Positions 23,818-35,945 of a stretch of DNA of 64,000 nt are shown here, piece by piece (the first letter of the stretch is position 1; the number at the start of each line of letters is the position of its first letter). The position numbers and the translations under genes are program-made. The notes beneath the pieces were generated by a model that saw only the letters and a list, made by a program, of their open reading frames with translations, made no database searches and was not told where the DNA came from. The stretch spans positions 62,001 through 126,000 of the forward strand of contig JBCCEF010000006.1 in assembly GCA_039030395.1 (NCBI GenBank). Reading direction: 5' to 3'. This DNA is from Acidobacteriota bacterium (GTDB taxonomy: Bacteria > Acidobacteriota > Thermoanaerobaculia > Multivoradales > JBCCEF01).

Positions 23818-24999
23818 ATGGCAGGCGGGCGGCGCAGGATCGGCGCCCGAGGATCAGGGATCGCCGGCGCGGCGGTGATCGCCCTGCTCCTCGCCGGCTG
23901 CGCCTCGCCCTCCACCAGCCGCGGAACCACTCGGCCCGCGGCGGTTACCGCCGGCAATCCAGCGGTCGCGGCCTCCGTTGGCCCCCTGGCGGAGTTTCTT
24001 CCGGAGTTCTTCCCAGCGCCGGTGATCCCGCTGGACAATCCCCAGACTGCGGCCAAGGCGGAACTCGGCCGCCACCTGTTCTACGACCGGCGCCTGTCGG
24101 TGAACGGCACCGTCGCCTGCGCTACCTGCCACCGCCAGGAGTTGGCGTTCTCGGACGGGCGCGCCCGGGCGGAGGGCGCCACCGGCGAGCTCCACCCGCG
24201 CGGCGCCATGAGCTTGGCCAACGTCGCCTACAGCGCTTCCTTCGCCTGGGACGATCCGAACCTCGAGAGCCTCGAAGAGCAGGCGCGGGTGCCGATGTTC
24301 AACGAGCACCCGGTGGAGATGGGTCTGGCCGGCCGGGAGGAAGAAGTGCTCCGGCTGCTGCGGGAGGAGCCGGTTTATTCGCATGCCTTTCCCCGCGCCT
24401 TCCCGGCACAGCCGGACCCCTTCACCTTCGACAACCTGATGCGCGCCATCGCCGCCTTCGAGCGCACCCTGATCTCCGGCGACTCGCCCTACGACCGGCG
24501 GGTCTACGGCGACGAGGCCGATGCCCTCTCCGACGATGCGGAGCGGGGGATGGATCTGTTCTTCTCCCACCCCCTAGGCTGCTCGGACTGTCACGCCGGC
24601 TTCACCTTCTCCGGTCCGGTGGTGTTCGCCGGAGCGGACGAGCGCAAACCTCTGTTTCACAACAACGGCCTCAAGGCGAACTACCCCTCGCCCAACCAGG
24701 GTCTCAAGCGATTCACCGGCCGGCCGGAGGACGAAGGCCGATTCCGGGCGCCGACGCTGCGCAACATCGCCTTGACGGCGCCCTACATGCACGACGGCAG
24801 CCTGCCGGATCTGGAATCGGTGATCGAGCACTACGCCCGCGGCGGCGAAGGCCACCTGCAGCAGAGCGTGAGGGTCCACGGCTTCACCCTGAGCGCCGCC
24901 GACCGCCAGGATCTCATCGTCTTCCTCGAAGCCCTGACGGACCGCGCCTTCGTCGAGAACCCCGCCTATGGAAATCCCTGGCCAGAGGCGAGCCGGTAG
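23818..24999 (+). CDS. Di-heme cytochrome c peroxidase / MauG-like lipoprotein
   Basis: 393 residues. Lipoprotein signal AAVIALLLAGC, then two c-type heme sites, CATCH (about residue 100) and CSDCH (about 258). Family motifs around them: ELGRHLFYDRRLSVNGT before heme 1 and APTLRNIALTAPYMHDGS near the distal end. These enzymes reduce hydrogen peroxide or oxidise protein substrates in the periplasm. Pairing with a TPR protein could mean a protein-modifying MauG-like role, but sequence alone does not decide. A strong terminator follows at 25178-25220. Confidence 0.9.
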   Translation: MAGGRRRIGARGSGIAGAAVIALLLAGCASPSTSRGTTRPAAVTAGNPAVAASVGPLAEFLPEFFPAPVIPLDNPQTAAKAELGRHLFYDRRLSVNGTVACATCHRQELAFSDGRARAEGATGELHPRGAMSLANVAYSASFAWDDPNLESLEEQARVPMFNEHPVEMGLAGREEEVLRLLREEPVYSHAFPRAFPAQPDPFTFDNLMRAIAAFERTLISGDSPYDRRVYGDEADALSDDAERGMDLFFSHPLGCSDCHAGFTFSGPVVFAGADERKPLFHNNGLKANYPSPNQGLKRFTGRPEDEGRFRAPTLRNIALTAPYMHDGSLPDLESVIEHYARGGEGHLQQSVRVHGFTLSAADRQDLIVFLEALTDRAFVENPAYGNPWPEASR

Positions 25000-25177
25000 C
25001 TCCAGCCCCGAAAAATCTTCGGATCTCATCTCAAGCTGAAACGTTTTTCGGTCCCCGTGCCACCCCTCTATGAACCCACTCTCCACGCCGCTTGTGGAGC
25101 GCGAGGGTTCGAACCGGGGTGTCCGGATCGCGCATCGCCCTCACGGCGCGAAACGCCGATCCCGACGGCACTTTCAA

Positions 25178-25220
25178 GGGTCGCAGCGTGGCACAACCCC
25201 CGCGCAGCGACCCTCTTTTT
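25178..25220 (+). terminator. Intrinsic terminator after the cytochrome c peroxidase gene
   Basis: GGGTCGC-GCGTGG, a short loop, CCGCGC-GCGACCC, then TCTTTTT. Stem of more than 10 bp with a U-tract, on the plus strand 180 bp after the stop. The intervening 25000-25177 holds no gene I can see. Confidence 0.7.
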
Positions 25221-25228
25221 CGTTAGTA

Positions 25229-25431
25229 GGGAGCTGAACTCGTGAGTCCCTTCGGCGCCTCGCTCAGAGCCCGGAGGGCGAGGCGGCGGCTCGGCGCCCC
25301 CCGCCGATGGCGCCGAGGATGGGGTGTGCCCGAAAATCAGTTCTTTCGCGCGAGGGGGCGCCCAGCCCCCTAGAAAAAACAGCTCGCAGGCTGCTAAACC
25401 ATGGGCGCAGCCCTTATCAGCAGCCTGCTAG
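25229..25431 (-). repeat. Structured dispersed repeat, copy 4
   Basis: AGGGA..TCCCT hairpin, GCCCGGAGGGC segment, GGCGCC palindromes, GGATGGGGTG, CGAGGGGGCGCCCAGCCCCCTAG and end hairpin GCAGGCTGCT..CAGCAGCCTGCTAG. The last CTA (25428-25430) is the PhoH-like gene's stop. Located between convergent genes. Confidence 0.88.
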
Positions 25432-26843
25432 AGCAGCTCGCTCGCCAGGTTGGCCAGCTCGGAACGCTCGCCCTTGTCCAGGTTGACGTGGGCGTAGAGG
25501 GGATTTCCCTTGAGGCGGTCGATCAGATAGGAAAGGCCGTTGCTGCGGGCATCGAGATACGGCGTGTCGATCTGGAAGATGTCGCCGGTCAGCACGATCT
25601 TGGTGCCTTCGCCGGCGCGGGTGATGATCGTCTTGACCTCGTGGGGGGTCAGGTTTTGCGCTTCGTCGACGATGAACAGGCTGCGCGAGAAGCTGCGGCC
25701 GCGGATGTAGGCCAGCGGGATGACCTCGATCTTCTCGGATTCGACCATTTCGTCGAGGCGCTTGAATGCACGACTCGCGGAGTCGAACTGACTCTTGATG
25801 AAGCGTAGGTTGTCCCACAGCGGCTGCATGTAGGGGGTGATCTTCGACTGCACGTCGCCGGGCAGGTAGCCGAGGTCGCGGTTCGAAAGCGGCACGATCG
25901 GCCGGGCGAGGAAGACCTGCCGGAACTTACGGCTCTGCTCCAGGGCACCGGCTAGGGCGATCAGGGTTTTGCCGGTGCCCGCCGGGCCGGTGAGGGTGAT
26001 CAGCGGAATGTCTTCGTTGCGCAGGGCTTGGAGGGCGAAGGTCTGCTCGGCGTTGCGCGGGGTGATTCCGTAGGCCGGCTCTTTGACGATCCGCTCGATG
26101 CAGTCGCGCCGGGGATCGAAGCGCGCCAGGGCCGAGCCCTGCTGGCCGCTCAGGATGAAGAAGTGGTTGGCCGGCGGCTTCTCCGAGAAGATCTCCTCCC
26201 ACCCGACGGTGCCCTCCGAGTGCAGCCGGCCGAGGATTGACGGATCCTCCAGGGCGACGTCGCTGCGGCCGCGGTAGAGACTCTCGATGTCCTCGATCTT
26301 GATGTGCTTATAGTCCTCCGCCGGCAATTCCAGGGCGCGAGCCTTCAAACGGAGGTTGATGTCCTTCGACACCAGCACCACCCGGCGCTCGCCGACCTGG
26401 TGCTGTAGGGCGAGGGCGGAGTCGAGGATGCGGTGGTCGTTGTCGGCCCCGAACAGGCTGCGTGCCGAGTGTCCGTTGCTACCGGGGCCCTTCCCGGAAC
26501 CGCCTTTGGCGCCGGAAGTTGTCTCGGGATCCGGCACGATGACCTTGACGCTGCCCCGGGTGGTGCCGTTCAGCGGAATCCACTCGCGCAACAGGTTATC
26601 GCCGGCGAATTCGTCGAGGCGCCGGATGAACTCCCGGGCGTTGCGGTTGAGAACGCTGTTGCCCTTCTTGAAGCGATCGAGCTCTTCGAGCACCGTCAAG
26701 GGAATGGCGACATCGTGCTCTTCGAAGCTGTCGAGGGCGTTGTGGTCATAGAGGATGACCGAGGTGTCGAGAACGAAAACCTTGGTGGCTTGGCTCAAGG
26801 TCGAGGGCTCCGGATCGGCAGCCAGGCCGGCCATCGGGGACAC
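25428..26843 (-). CDS. PIN domain-PhoH family ATPase (YlaK/PhoH2-like)
   Basis: 471 residues. An N-terminal PIN nuclease-like domain (VFVLDTSVILYDHNAL, with Asp residues for metal; later DNDHRILDSAL and LVSKDINLRLKA) is fused to a PhoH ATPase domain (LTGPAGTGKTLIALAGALEQ Walker A; SLFIVDEAQNLTPHEVKTII Walker B; LTGDIFQID). Such PhoH2-type proteins are RNA helicase/ribonucleases. GTG at 26843 has AAGGA at 5 nt; ATG at 26834 is the alternative. It follows a nucleotidyltransferase gene by about 170 bp. The stop codon comes from the repeat. Confidence 0.9.
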   Translation of the reverse strand: MSPMAGLAADPEPSTLSQATKVFVLDTSVILYDHNALDSFEEHDVAIPLTVLEELDRFKKGNSVLNRNAREFIRRLDEFAGDNLLREWIPLNGTTRGSVKVIVPDPETTSGAKGGSGKGPGSNGHSARSLFGADNDHRILDSALALQHQVGERRVVLVSKDINLRLKARALELPAEDYKHIKIEDIESLYRGRSDVALEDPSILGRLHSEGTVGWEEIFSEKPPANHFFILSGQQGSALARFDPRRDCIERIVKEPAYGITPRNAEQTFALQALRNEDIPLITLTGPAGTGKTLIALAGALEQSRKFRQVFLARPIVPLSNRDLGYLPGDVQSKITPYMQPLWDNLRFIKSQFDSASRAFKRLDEMVESEKIEVIPLAYIRGRSFSRSLFIVDEAQNLTPHEVKTIITRAGEGTKIVLTGDIFQIDTPYLDARSNGLSYLIDRLKGNPLYAHVNLDKGERSELANLASELL

Positions 26844-27016
26844 CGCTTCCTTCGACGGTGCGACGACCGTCCCCGGGGTGCCGGAGGCATTTGCTGTGAG
26901 TTGAAGGTGCTTCGCAGGTGGTTCGACCACAGAGCGCCATGCTACCGCAGCACGGGAAACGAGGGAACCTTCGGCCGGCAGCGGCGGCGCGCTTTCCGGC
27001 CGCCCGCGGGACCGGC

Positions 27017-28060
27017 CTAGGACGCCGGATCGAACGGCGTGTAGAGCAGATCGCCGACCCGGGAGTCGCCAGCGGCCGGCGGAACACCCTCCCGGGCGAG
27101 GGTGACCAGCCGGCCCTCCAGCCGGCTGTTGGCCGGCAGCACCGCCTGGGGACCGACAATGGTGTCGCGCAGGTGGCTGCCGGAAGGCACCTTGGCACCG
27201 GGCAGCAATAGCACCCGTTCCAGCACCGCGCCTCGTTCGGCAGCGGAGTCCGCTTCCAGGCATACTCCCCGCAGCCGGGAGCCGCGCTCGGCGGCGGCCC
27301 GCGGGGACACCCACGAGCGCCGCAAAAGCCGTCCCGGCCAGCGCCCCCGGGCGAAATCCAGCACGCCGTTCAGGTACCTCCGGGGGGTACCCAGGTCGTG
27401 CCACCGGCGGCGAGTCGGCAGGCCGAGGAGGAACGAGCCGCGCTCGACCATCGGCATGTAGAGGTCGCCCACCGTATCGCCGGGGCCTTCCGGGACGTGC
27501 CGCAAAACTCGCGGCGAGAGGATCTGCGCACCGGCGAAGACGTGCCGCCGGGCGACCTCGCCGCGCTCCGCCCCGGCGCCGCGGAAACCGAGGATGCGGC
27601 CCTGGCGATCGATCGCCACGCCGCCGCCGTAGCGGTCCGCGTTCGGCCCGGTGGCTAGGAGCAGCGTCGCCGCAGCGCCGCTCGCCAAGTGTTTTCGGAT
27701 CATCCATTTGAGCGGCCAGGGGCAGTAGCTGTCGCCGTTGATCACCACCACCGCTTCCGCCTCGGCGAGAAAATCGCGCAGCGGGTAGAGAGCTCCCAGG
27801 GTACCCAGGAGTTCCGTTTCCTCGGAGTACTCGAGGGCCATGCCCTCGCAGGAGCTGCCGAAGCGCTGCCGCACCTGATCGCCGAGGTGATGGAGGTTCA
27901 TCGCCGTCGCCTCGCAGCCCACCCGGGCGAGGCACGACAGGGTGTGGGCGGCGATCGGCTCGCCGGCGATCGGCAGGAGGGGTTTGGGGATGGTGTCCGT
28001 CAGGGGTCGCAGGCGCGCACCCCGGCCGGCGGTGAGCACCAAGGCTCGCAGACGGGTCAA
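27017..28060 (-). CDS. NDP-sugar nucleotidyltransferase
   Basis: 347 residues. N-terminal signature VLTAGRGARLRPLTDTIPKP (sugar-phosphate nucleotidylyltransferase), then VVVINGDSYCP with the metal-binding Asp and HDLGTPRRYL. The C-terminal 110 residues look like a left-handed helix domain (repeating hexapeptides such as GSRLRGVCLEADSAAERGAV). The exact sugar (mannose, glucose or other) is not decidable. TTG start at 28060, 4 bp after the CYTH gene stop; a GTG at 28039 is possible. Likely makes an activated sugar for envelope glycans. Confidence 0.82.
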   Translation of the reverse strand: MTRLRALVLTAGRGARLRPLTDTIPKPLLPIAGEPIAAHTLSCLARVGCEATAMNLHHLGDQVRQRFGSSCEGMALEYSEETELLGTLGALYPLRDFLAEAEAVVVINGDSYCPWPLKWMIRKHLASGAAATLLLATGPNADRYGGGVAIDRQGRILGFRGAGAERGEVARRHVFAGAQILSPRVLRHVPEGPGDTVGDLYMPMVERGSFLLGLPTRRRWHDLGTPRRYLNGVLDFARGRWPGRLLRRSWVSPRAAAERGSRLRGVCLEADSAAERGAVLERVLLLPGAKVPSGSHLRDTIVGPQAVLPANSRLEGRLVTLAREGVPPAAGDSRVGDLLYTPFDPAS

Positions 28061-28064
28061 GGGG

Positions 28065-28628
28065 CTACCCGCGGTCTTCGAACACCATGTCCGGAGGAGC
28101 GTCGGGGTGAGCTTTCAGGTGGTCCGCGTAGAGGCGCAGGTAGGAGCGCCGCTCGGCGGTTTCCGGATCGAGATCGCAGCGCTTCGCCACGGTCTCTGCG
28201 CCATCGCCCTCGAACTCCGCGAAGTCGCCGATGGGGGTGTGGTCGAGGGCGATGGTCACGCCGCCGAGCTGCCAGGTCTCACGCACTTTCTGGTAGCGCT
28301 TGACCGCTTGATAGCCGAGGCTTTCGAACAGCCGGCGGGCCGCCTTCGGATCGCCGATCGTGGTTTCGTGCTCGTCGCGGATCTTGGTCCGGCCCTCGAA
28401 GGTGGCCGGACCCTTGAAGGTCAGGTGAGCGCCCTTGCCGTCCTTGCGCAGGCGCAGCACGCAGCTCGCGTCCTTGAGATGACCGTCGCGATCGAAGATC
28501 ACGTTGTCCTCGAGAATTCCCGGGCCGATGCGTTCCGCTTCCAGCTCTTGCAGGCGGTCCCGCAGCTCATCCAGAGAGACGTCGCGAAACTTCAGCTCGC
28601 GCTCGACGGAGCCTTCCGATTCGCTCAT
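28065..28628 (-). CDS. CYTH-domain protein (adenylyl cyclase class IV / thiamine triphosphatase-like)
   Basis: 187 residues. Signature ExExK-like start VERELKF, then FDRDGHLKDASCVLRLRKDG, HLTFKGPA, ETTI, KVRETWQLGGVTIALDHTP and FAEFEG, the strand order of the CYTH tunnel fold that hydrolyses triphosphates or cyclises ATP. ATG at 28628 overlaps the M20 stop (ATGA), so translation is coupled. Bacterial members with this sequence type are often inorganic triphosphatases or class IV cyclases. Confidence 0.85.
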   Translation of the reverse strand: MSESEGSVERELKFRDVSLDELRDRLQELEAERIGPGILEDNVIFDRDGHLKDASCVLRLRKDGKGAHLTFKGPATFEGRTKIRDEHETTIGDPKAARRLFESLGYQAVKRYQKVRETWQLGGVTIALDHTPIGDFAEFEGDGAETVAKRCDLDPETAERRSYLRLYADHLKAHPDAPPDMVFEDRG

Positions 28629-30025
28629 GGAGTATCCGACTCCGACATTCGTCCGAGGTGGTCCAGCAGGTGCACGGTGGAGCGGATGCCGCCGTAGAAG
28701 TTCGGCAAATTGAACTTCTCGTTCGGCGAGTGCAGGCGGTCGTCCTCCAGACCGAAGCCCATCAACAGCACCGGCACCTCGAGAACCTGCGAGAAAGTGG
28801 AGACGATCGGGATCGAACCACCCTCGCGCACTCGTACCGGGCGCTTGCCCCAGCTCTCCTCGAGGGCATCCATCGCCGCTTCGACGATCGGCCCTTCGGC
28901 GTGGATCAGCACCGGATCGGCGCCGTGGACGTAGGTCACCTCCAAGGTGACGCCGGCGGGCAGGATGTCCCGCAAGAAGGCCTCGAACTGGCGAGCGATC
29001 TTTGCCGGGTCCTGATCGGGCACCAAACGCATGGAGATCTTGGCGCCGCCCCAGGCCGGAAGCACCGTCTTGGCGCCCTTGCCCTGGTAACCGCCGAAGA
29101 TACCGTTGACGTCGCAGGTCGGCCGGCCCCAGGCTCGCTCGCGGGTGCTGTACCCCTCTTCGCCGAAGGTCTCCGGCACCCCCAGCTCCGTGCGGTAGGC
29201 CTCTTCCGAGAAGGGCAGCGCCGCCGACTCGTCCCGCTCCCACTGTTCGAGGGGACGCACGTCGTCGTAGAAACCGGGGATCAGGATCTTGCCGCTCACC
29301 GAATCGCGCAGCGCGGCGACCAGAGTGCCCAAAACGTTCAAGGGGTTGGCCACCGCGCCGCCGAAGGTGCCGGAGTGCAGGTCGCGGTTCGGGCCGGTGA
29401 CCTTCAACTCCATGTAGGTCAGGCCCTTGAGGCCGTAGATGATCGAAGGTTGGCCCGGGGCGTACATGGAGGAGTCGGACACCACCACGCAGTCGCACGC
29501 CAGACGCTCGCCGGCGTCGGCCTTGACAAAGGCGTCGATCGCCTCGCCGCCGGACTCTTCTTCCCCCTCGATCAGAAACTTGACGTTGACCGGCAGCTCG
29601 CCGCGCTTTTCGAGCATCGCTTCGACGGCTTTCAGATGGCAGTAGGACTGGCCCTTGTCGTCCGTCGCGCCACGCGCTACCAGTTGATCGCCTTCCAGGG
29701 TGGGCTCGAAGGGGTCGTTCCTCCACTCCTCGATGGGGTCCGCCGGCTGCACGTCGTAGTGGCCGTAGAACAGCACCGTGGGCTTGCCCGGAGCGCCATT
29801 CCACTCGGCATAGACCAGCGGGTGCCCTGCCGTCTCGATCAATTCCGCCGTCAAGCCGGCGTTGTGCATCTTGCCCCGCACGAACTCAGCGCAGCGCCGC
29901 ACCTCCGGGTCGTACTGCGAGTCGGTGGAGATGGAGGGAATGCGGAGATAGTCTTTCAGCTCCTCCAGATAGCGCTCTTGCTGGCTTTCGACGTGATCGA
30001 GAACGTCCTTGATTTCACTCGCCAT
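28625..30025 (-). CDS. M20-family dipeptidase / carboxypeptidase
   Basis: 466 residues. Zinc-binding motifs in order: FYGHYDVQPAD (His/Asp), GATDDKGQ (bridging Asp), IEGEEESGG (Glu pair), SDSSMYAPG, and a dimerisation domain around NRDLHSGTFGGAVANP. The closest type is the M20 dipeptidase (PepV/carnosinase-like). ATG at 30025 has GAGGAAG upstream; a frame continues to 30103 without such a site. Cytosolic, so probably involved in peptide turnover. Confidence 0.9.
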   Translation of the reverse strand: MASEIKDVLDHVESQQERYLEELKDYLRIPSISTDSQYDPEVRRCAEFVRGKMHNAGLTAELIETAGHPLVYAEWNGAPGKPTVLFYGHYDVQPADPIEEWRNDPFEPTLEGDQLVARGATDDKGQSYCHLKAVEAMLEKRGELPVNVKFLIEGEEESGGEAIDAFVKADAGERLACDCVVVSDSSMYAPGQPSIIYGLKGLTYMELKVTGPNRDLHSGTFGGAVANPLNVLGTLVAALRDSVSGKILIPGFYDDVRPLEQWERDESAALPFSEEAYRTELGVPETFGEEGYSTRERAWGRPTCDVNGIFGGYQGKGAKTVLPAWGGAKISMRLVPDQDPAKIARQFEAFLRDILPAGVTLEVTYVHGADPVLIHAEGPIVEAAMDALEESWGKRPVRVREGGSIPIVSTFSQVLEVPVLLMGFGLEDDRLHSPNEKFNLPNFYGGIRSTVHLLDHLGRMSESDTP

Positions 30026-30099
30026 GGGCACCGCTTCCTCGTGGTTCCAGAGTTCCTTGGTTAGAACAGGGACCGGGAGTGTAGCAGAGATGCAAAGGG

Positions 30100-30729
30100 T
30101 CACGGCGCCTCTCCGGCGCCCCTCGTGGAGGGTCCTCGGCGGGCGATTCGGTGCAGGTTGACGGCGTTCACGAGGAAGTGGGCGACGACCGGGGCCAGGA
30201 GGTTACCGCGCCACAGAAAAAGACCCCCGAAGAGGCCGCCGGCGATGGCCGCAAAGAGGGTCCACAGGCGAAAAGCGGGACCCGGGCCGTGGTGGATGAG
30301 GGCGAAGAGCACCGTCGCCCACAGCCAGCCGATGGAGCCCTGCAGGGCGCCGCGGAAGAACAGCTCCTCACCCAGGCTAGAAACCACCGCCAGGCCGACG
30401 ACCTCCGCCGGTTCTAGACGGCCGAGGAGCGTTCCCATCTGCCCTTCGAGGCGGCGCGCCAGCGGCAGCCAGCGGCTGGCCGCGGCCCAGGCGGCCAGCA
30501 GGGAGGCGCCGCAGGCCAGGCCGAGGAAAAGATCGAACCACCAGCCTTGCGGCGCGAGGAATCCCCCCGGAGCGAAGAAGAGTCGCAGCGAGACGGTGCC
30601 GTCCCGTAGGCCGATCCATACGATGCCGGCGAGCGATAGGACCAGGTAAAACCACCAGGCCATGCGGTAAATCCGGCCCGCGGGAGCCGTCTCCAGCGGT
30701 TCTTCGCCCGGTGGCGGTTCAGGCGACAC
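30100..30729 (-). CDS. CPBP-family (CAAX-like) intramembrane metalloprotease
   Basis: 209 residues, five to six membrane helices. Catalytic motifs are SLGEELFFRGALQ (EExxxR), ALIHHG (His) and HFLVNAVNL. GTG start at 30729, 35 bp after gyrA. It sits in an apparent operon with gyrA upstream and M20/CYTH genes downstream. Substrates of bacterial CPBP proteins are mostly unknown. Confidence 0.87.
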   Translation of the reverse strand: MSPEPPPGEEPLETAPAGRIYRMAWWFYLVLSLAGIVWIGLRDGTVSLRLFFAPGGFLAPQGWWFDLFLGLACGASLLAAWAAASRWLPLARRLEGQMGTLLGRLEPAEVVGLAVVSSLGEELFFRGALQGSIGWLWATVLFALIHHGPGPAFRLWTLFAAIAGGLFGGLFLWRGNLLAPVVAHFLVNAVNLHRIARRGPSTRGAGEAP

Positions 30730-30764
30730 GGCGCGGATTCTTCGATGAATTCAGAATGGCTGCG

Positions 30765-33308
30765 TCAGTTGACCGGCTCGTCGTCGGAGTCGTTCCCTTG
30801 GCCTTCCAAGTCCTCCCCTTCCAGATCCTCCCCCTCCAGATCCTCCCCCTCCAGATCCTCGTCGTCCCCGGCGGTCAGCTTGGCGGCGGCGACGACCCGA
30901 TCCTCTTGGTCGAGATTCATCACCCGCACGCCCTGAGTGGAACGTCCGATCACCCGCACCGTATCGATGCCGGTGCGCATGATCTTGCCGTTCTGAGTGA
31001 TCAGGATCAGGCCGTCCTCGGGATCCACCTGGGAGACGGCGATCACCGGCCCGGTCTTGTCGCTGACCTTGAGGTTGATGATGCCCTTGCCGCCGCGGCC
31101 CTGCACCCGGTAGTCCGCCAGGGCGGTGCGCTTGCCGTAGCCGAGTTCCGAAACGGTCAAGAGATCACCCTCGTCGTTGAGCGCCTGTACCGCCACCACC
31201 TGGTCGCCCTTCGCCAGACGGATACCGCGCACGCCGCGGGCGGTGCGACCCATGGCGCGCACGTTGCCCTCCGGGAAGCGGATGGACTGCCCCTGCGCCG
31301 TCGCCAGCAACACCTCCTGGCCGGCATCGAGCACCCGCACACCGAGGAGGCGGTCCCCCTCGGCCACGCCGACGGCGATGATGCCGCGCGACAGCGGCCG
31401 GGAGAAGGCCGTCAGCTCGGTCTTCTTGACCACCCCCTGCTCGGTGGCAAAGAGCAGGTAGCGATCCTCCGGGAACTCCCGCACGGAGACGGTCGTCGCC
31501 ACCTTTTCGCTGGGATCGAGATCCAACAGATTGATGATCGCCTTGCCCTTGGAAGCCGGCGACAGCTCGGGAATCTGGTGCACCTTCATCCAGTACACCC
31601 GACCGCTCTCGGTGAAGACCAGCACGTAGCTGTGGGCCGAGGCGATGTAGAGGTGCTCGACGAAGTCGCCGTCTTTGGTCACCATGCCGGTGCGCCCCTT
31701 GCCGCCGCGATGTTGCGCCCGGTAGAGGGCCAGCGGCGAGCGCTTGATGTAGCCGGTGTGGGTGACGGTGATCACCATGTCGTCGTCGGGAATCAGATCC
31801 TCGACGGTGATGTCCAGGGTGTGGGGAATGATCTCCGTTCGGCGCCCGTCGCCGTAGGTCTCTTCGAGTTCGCCGAGTTCCTTGCGGATCTCCGCCAGCA
31901 CCAGCTCGTCGGAGCCGAGGATTGCCCGCAGCCGCTCGATCAAGGCCATCAGCTCGCGGTATTCCTCCACCACCTTCTCGCGCTCCAGGCCGGTGAGCTT
32001 CTGGAGGCGCATGTCGAGGATCGCCTGCGCCTGCACCTCCGACAGGCCGAAGCCGGTGCCCAACCGCTCCCGCGCCTCTGCCGGCGTGTGGCTCGCCCGG
32101 ATGGTGGCGATCACCTCGTCCAGGTGGTCGAGGGCCCTCAAGATGCCTTCGAGGATGTGGGCGCGCTCTTCGGCTTTGCGCAGCTCGTAGCGGGTGCGCC
32201 GAATCACCACCGTCTTGCGGTGATTCAAGAAGTGGCGCAGGATCTCGAGCAGGGTCATCACCCGCGGCTGATTCTCGACGATCGCCAGCAGGATGATGCC
32301 GAAGGTGGTCTGCATCTGGGTCATCTTGTAGAGCGAGTTCAAGATGACCTCGGCGACGTCGTCGCGCTTGACGTCCAAGACGATGCGGATGCCGTGGCGG
32401 TCCGACTCGTCCCGCAGATCCGACAGACCGGTGATCTTCTTGTCGCGCACCAGTTCGGCGATGCGCTCGATCAGTTTGGCCTTGTTCACCTGGTACGGGA
32501 TCTCGGTGATGATGATGGTCTGTCTGTCGGTCCGCTCGTCGGTCTCGATCTCCGCCCGAGCGCGCACCTGCACGATGCCCCGGCCGGTCGAGTAGGCAGA
32601 CAGGATGCCGTCGAAGCCGTGGATGAAGCCGGCCGTCGGGAAGTCCGGCCCGGGGAGCACTTCCATCACCTCTTCGAGGGTCACATCGGGGTTGTCGATC
32701 AGCAGGATGAGGGCCTTCACCACCTCCCGCAGATTGTGCGGTGGAATGTTCGTCGCCATGCCGACGGCGATGCCGGCGCTGCCGTTGAGCAACAGATTCG
32801 GCGCCCGCGCCGGCAGCACCTCCGGCTCCGTTTCGGAACCGTCGTAGTTCTCCACCCAATCGACCGTTTCCTTGTCGATGTCGTCGCGGATCATTTCCTC
32901 GGCGAGCTTGGTGAGGCGCACCTCCGTGTAGCGCATGGCCGCCGGGTTGTCGCCGTCGATGGAGCCGAAGTTGCCCTGGCCATCGACCAGGGTGTAGCGC
33001 ATGGAGAACTCCTGGGCCAGGCGCACCACCGTGTCGTAGATCGCCGAGTCGCCGTGCGGGTGGTACTTACCCATCACGTCGCCGACAATGCGGGCGGACT
33101 TCTTGTAGGGCTTGGTGGAGGTGTTGCCGCTCTCCCACATGCCGTAGAGCACCCGGCGGTGCACCGGTTTCAATCCGTCGCGGACATCCGGCAGGGCGCG
33201 CCCGATGATTACGCTCATGGCGTAATCGAGATAGGAGCGCTTCATCTCCTCTTCGATGTCGACGGGGATCGGCTTTTCGAAGGGTTGGGTGGGATCCTGG
33301 TCGCTCAT
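30765..33308 (-). CDS. gyrA: DNA gyrase subunit A
   Basis: 847 residues. It cleaves and rejoins DNA in negative supercoiling with GyrB. The catalytic tyrosine is in [17 protein letters not shown] (position equivalent to Tyr122 in E. coli). The C-terminal DNA-wrapping beta-pinwheel carries the GyrA-box-like RGGKG motif. The extreme C-terminus is an acidic tail of four near-identical DLEGE units ending in DSDDEPVN; acidic tails regulate DNA wrapping in other gyrases. It lies 111 bp after gyrB on the same strand. Confidence 0.97.
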   Translation of the reverse strand: MSDQDPTQPFEKPIPVDIEEEMKRSYLDYAMSVIIGRALPDVRDGLKPVHRRVLYGMWESGNTSTKPYKKSARIVGDVMGKYHPHGDSAIYDTVVRLAQEFSMRYTLVDGQGNFGSIDGDNPAAMRYTEVRLTKLAEEMIRDDIDKETVDWVENYDGSETEPEVLPARAPNLLLNGSAGIAVGMATNIPPHNLREVVKALILLIDNPDVTLEEVMEVLPGPDFPTAGFIHGFDGILSAYSTGRGIVQVRARAEIETDERTDRQTIIITEIPYQVNKAKLIERIAELVRDKKITGLSDLRDESDRHGIRIVLDVKRDDVAEVILNSLYKMTQMQTTFGIILLAIVENQPRVMTLLEILRHFLNHRKTVVIRRTRYELRKAEERAHILEGILRALDHLDEVIATIRASHTPAEARERLGTGFGLSEVQAQAILDMRLQKLTGLEREKVVEEYRELMALIERLRAILGSDELVLAEIRKELGELEETYGDGRRTEIIPHTLDITVEDLIPDDDMVITVTHTGYIKRSPLALYRAQHRGGKGRTGMVTKDGDFVEHLYIASAHSYVLVFTESGRVYWMKVHQIPELSPASKGKAIINLLDLDPSEKVATTVSVREFPEDRYLLFATEQGVVKKTELTAFSRPLSRGIIAVGVAEGDRLLGVRVLDAGQEVLLATAQGQSIRFPEGNVRAMGRTARGVRGIRLAKGDQVVAVQALNDEGDLLTVSELGYGKRTALADYRVQGRGGKGIINLKVSDKTGPVIAVSQVDPEDGLILITQNGKIMRTGIDTVRVIGRSTQGVRVMNLDQEDRVVAAAKLTAGDDEDLEGEDLEGEDLEGEDLEGQGNDSDDEPVN
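30806..30860. repeat. gyrA: 15-bp tandem repeat encoding the GyrA acidic tail
   Basis: About 3.5 copies of a 15-bp unit (TCCTCCCCCTCCAGA on the plus strand), nearly identical, encode repeated DLEGE in the tail of GyrA. Copy number could vary between strains by slippage. Confidence 0.85.
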
Positions 33309-33419
33309 GGTTCTAGGAGTTCCGAATCGGCAGTGGTTTCAGAAAAGCTTTCAGAAGGCTCAATGTGTGCACGGCAGAGCCATCCGGCTGCCCGGACGGC
33401 CACACCGTGGCAGTGACGA

Positions 33420-35912
<2,493 letters not shown>

Positions 35913-35945
35913 TCAGTGGTCCTAAAGGGTTTTGCGATCAGTACC

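Noticed and set aside
25090-25130. GGTTCGAACC resembling a tRNA T arm
   Set aside because: Neither strand gives a complementary T stem, and no acceptor, D or anticodon arm is found around it.
30806-30860. Regular repeats that might be a CRISPR array
   Set aside because: The units are contiguous 15-mers without spacers and are coding (GyrA tail); no cas genes are near.
30711-33416. A 901-codon open frame on the plus strand antisense to gyrA
   Set aside because: It mirrors gyrA in GC-rich sequence, shows His/Val-rich artefactual composition and has no recognisable domain; gyrA is unmistakable on the other strand.
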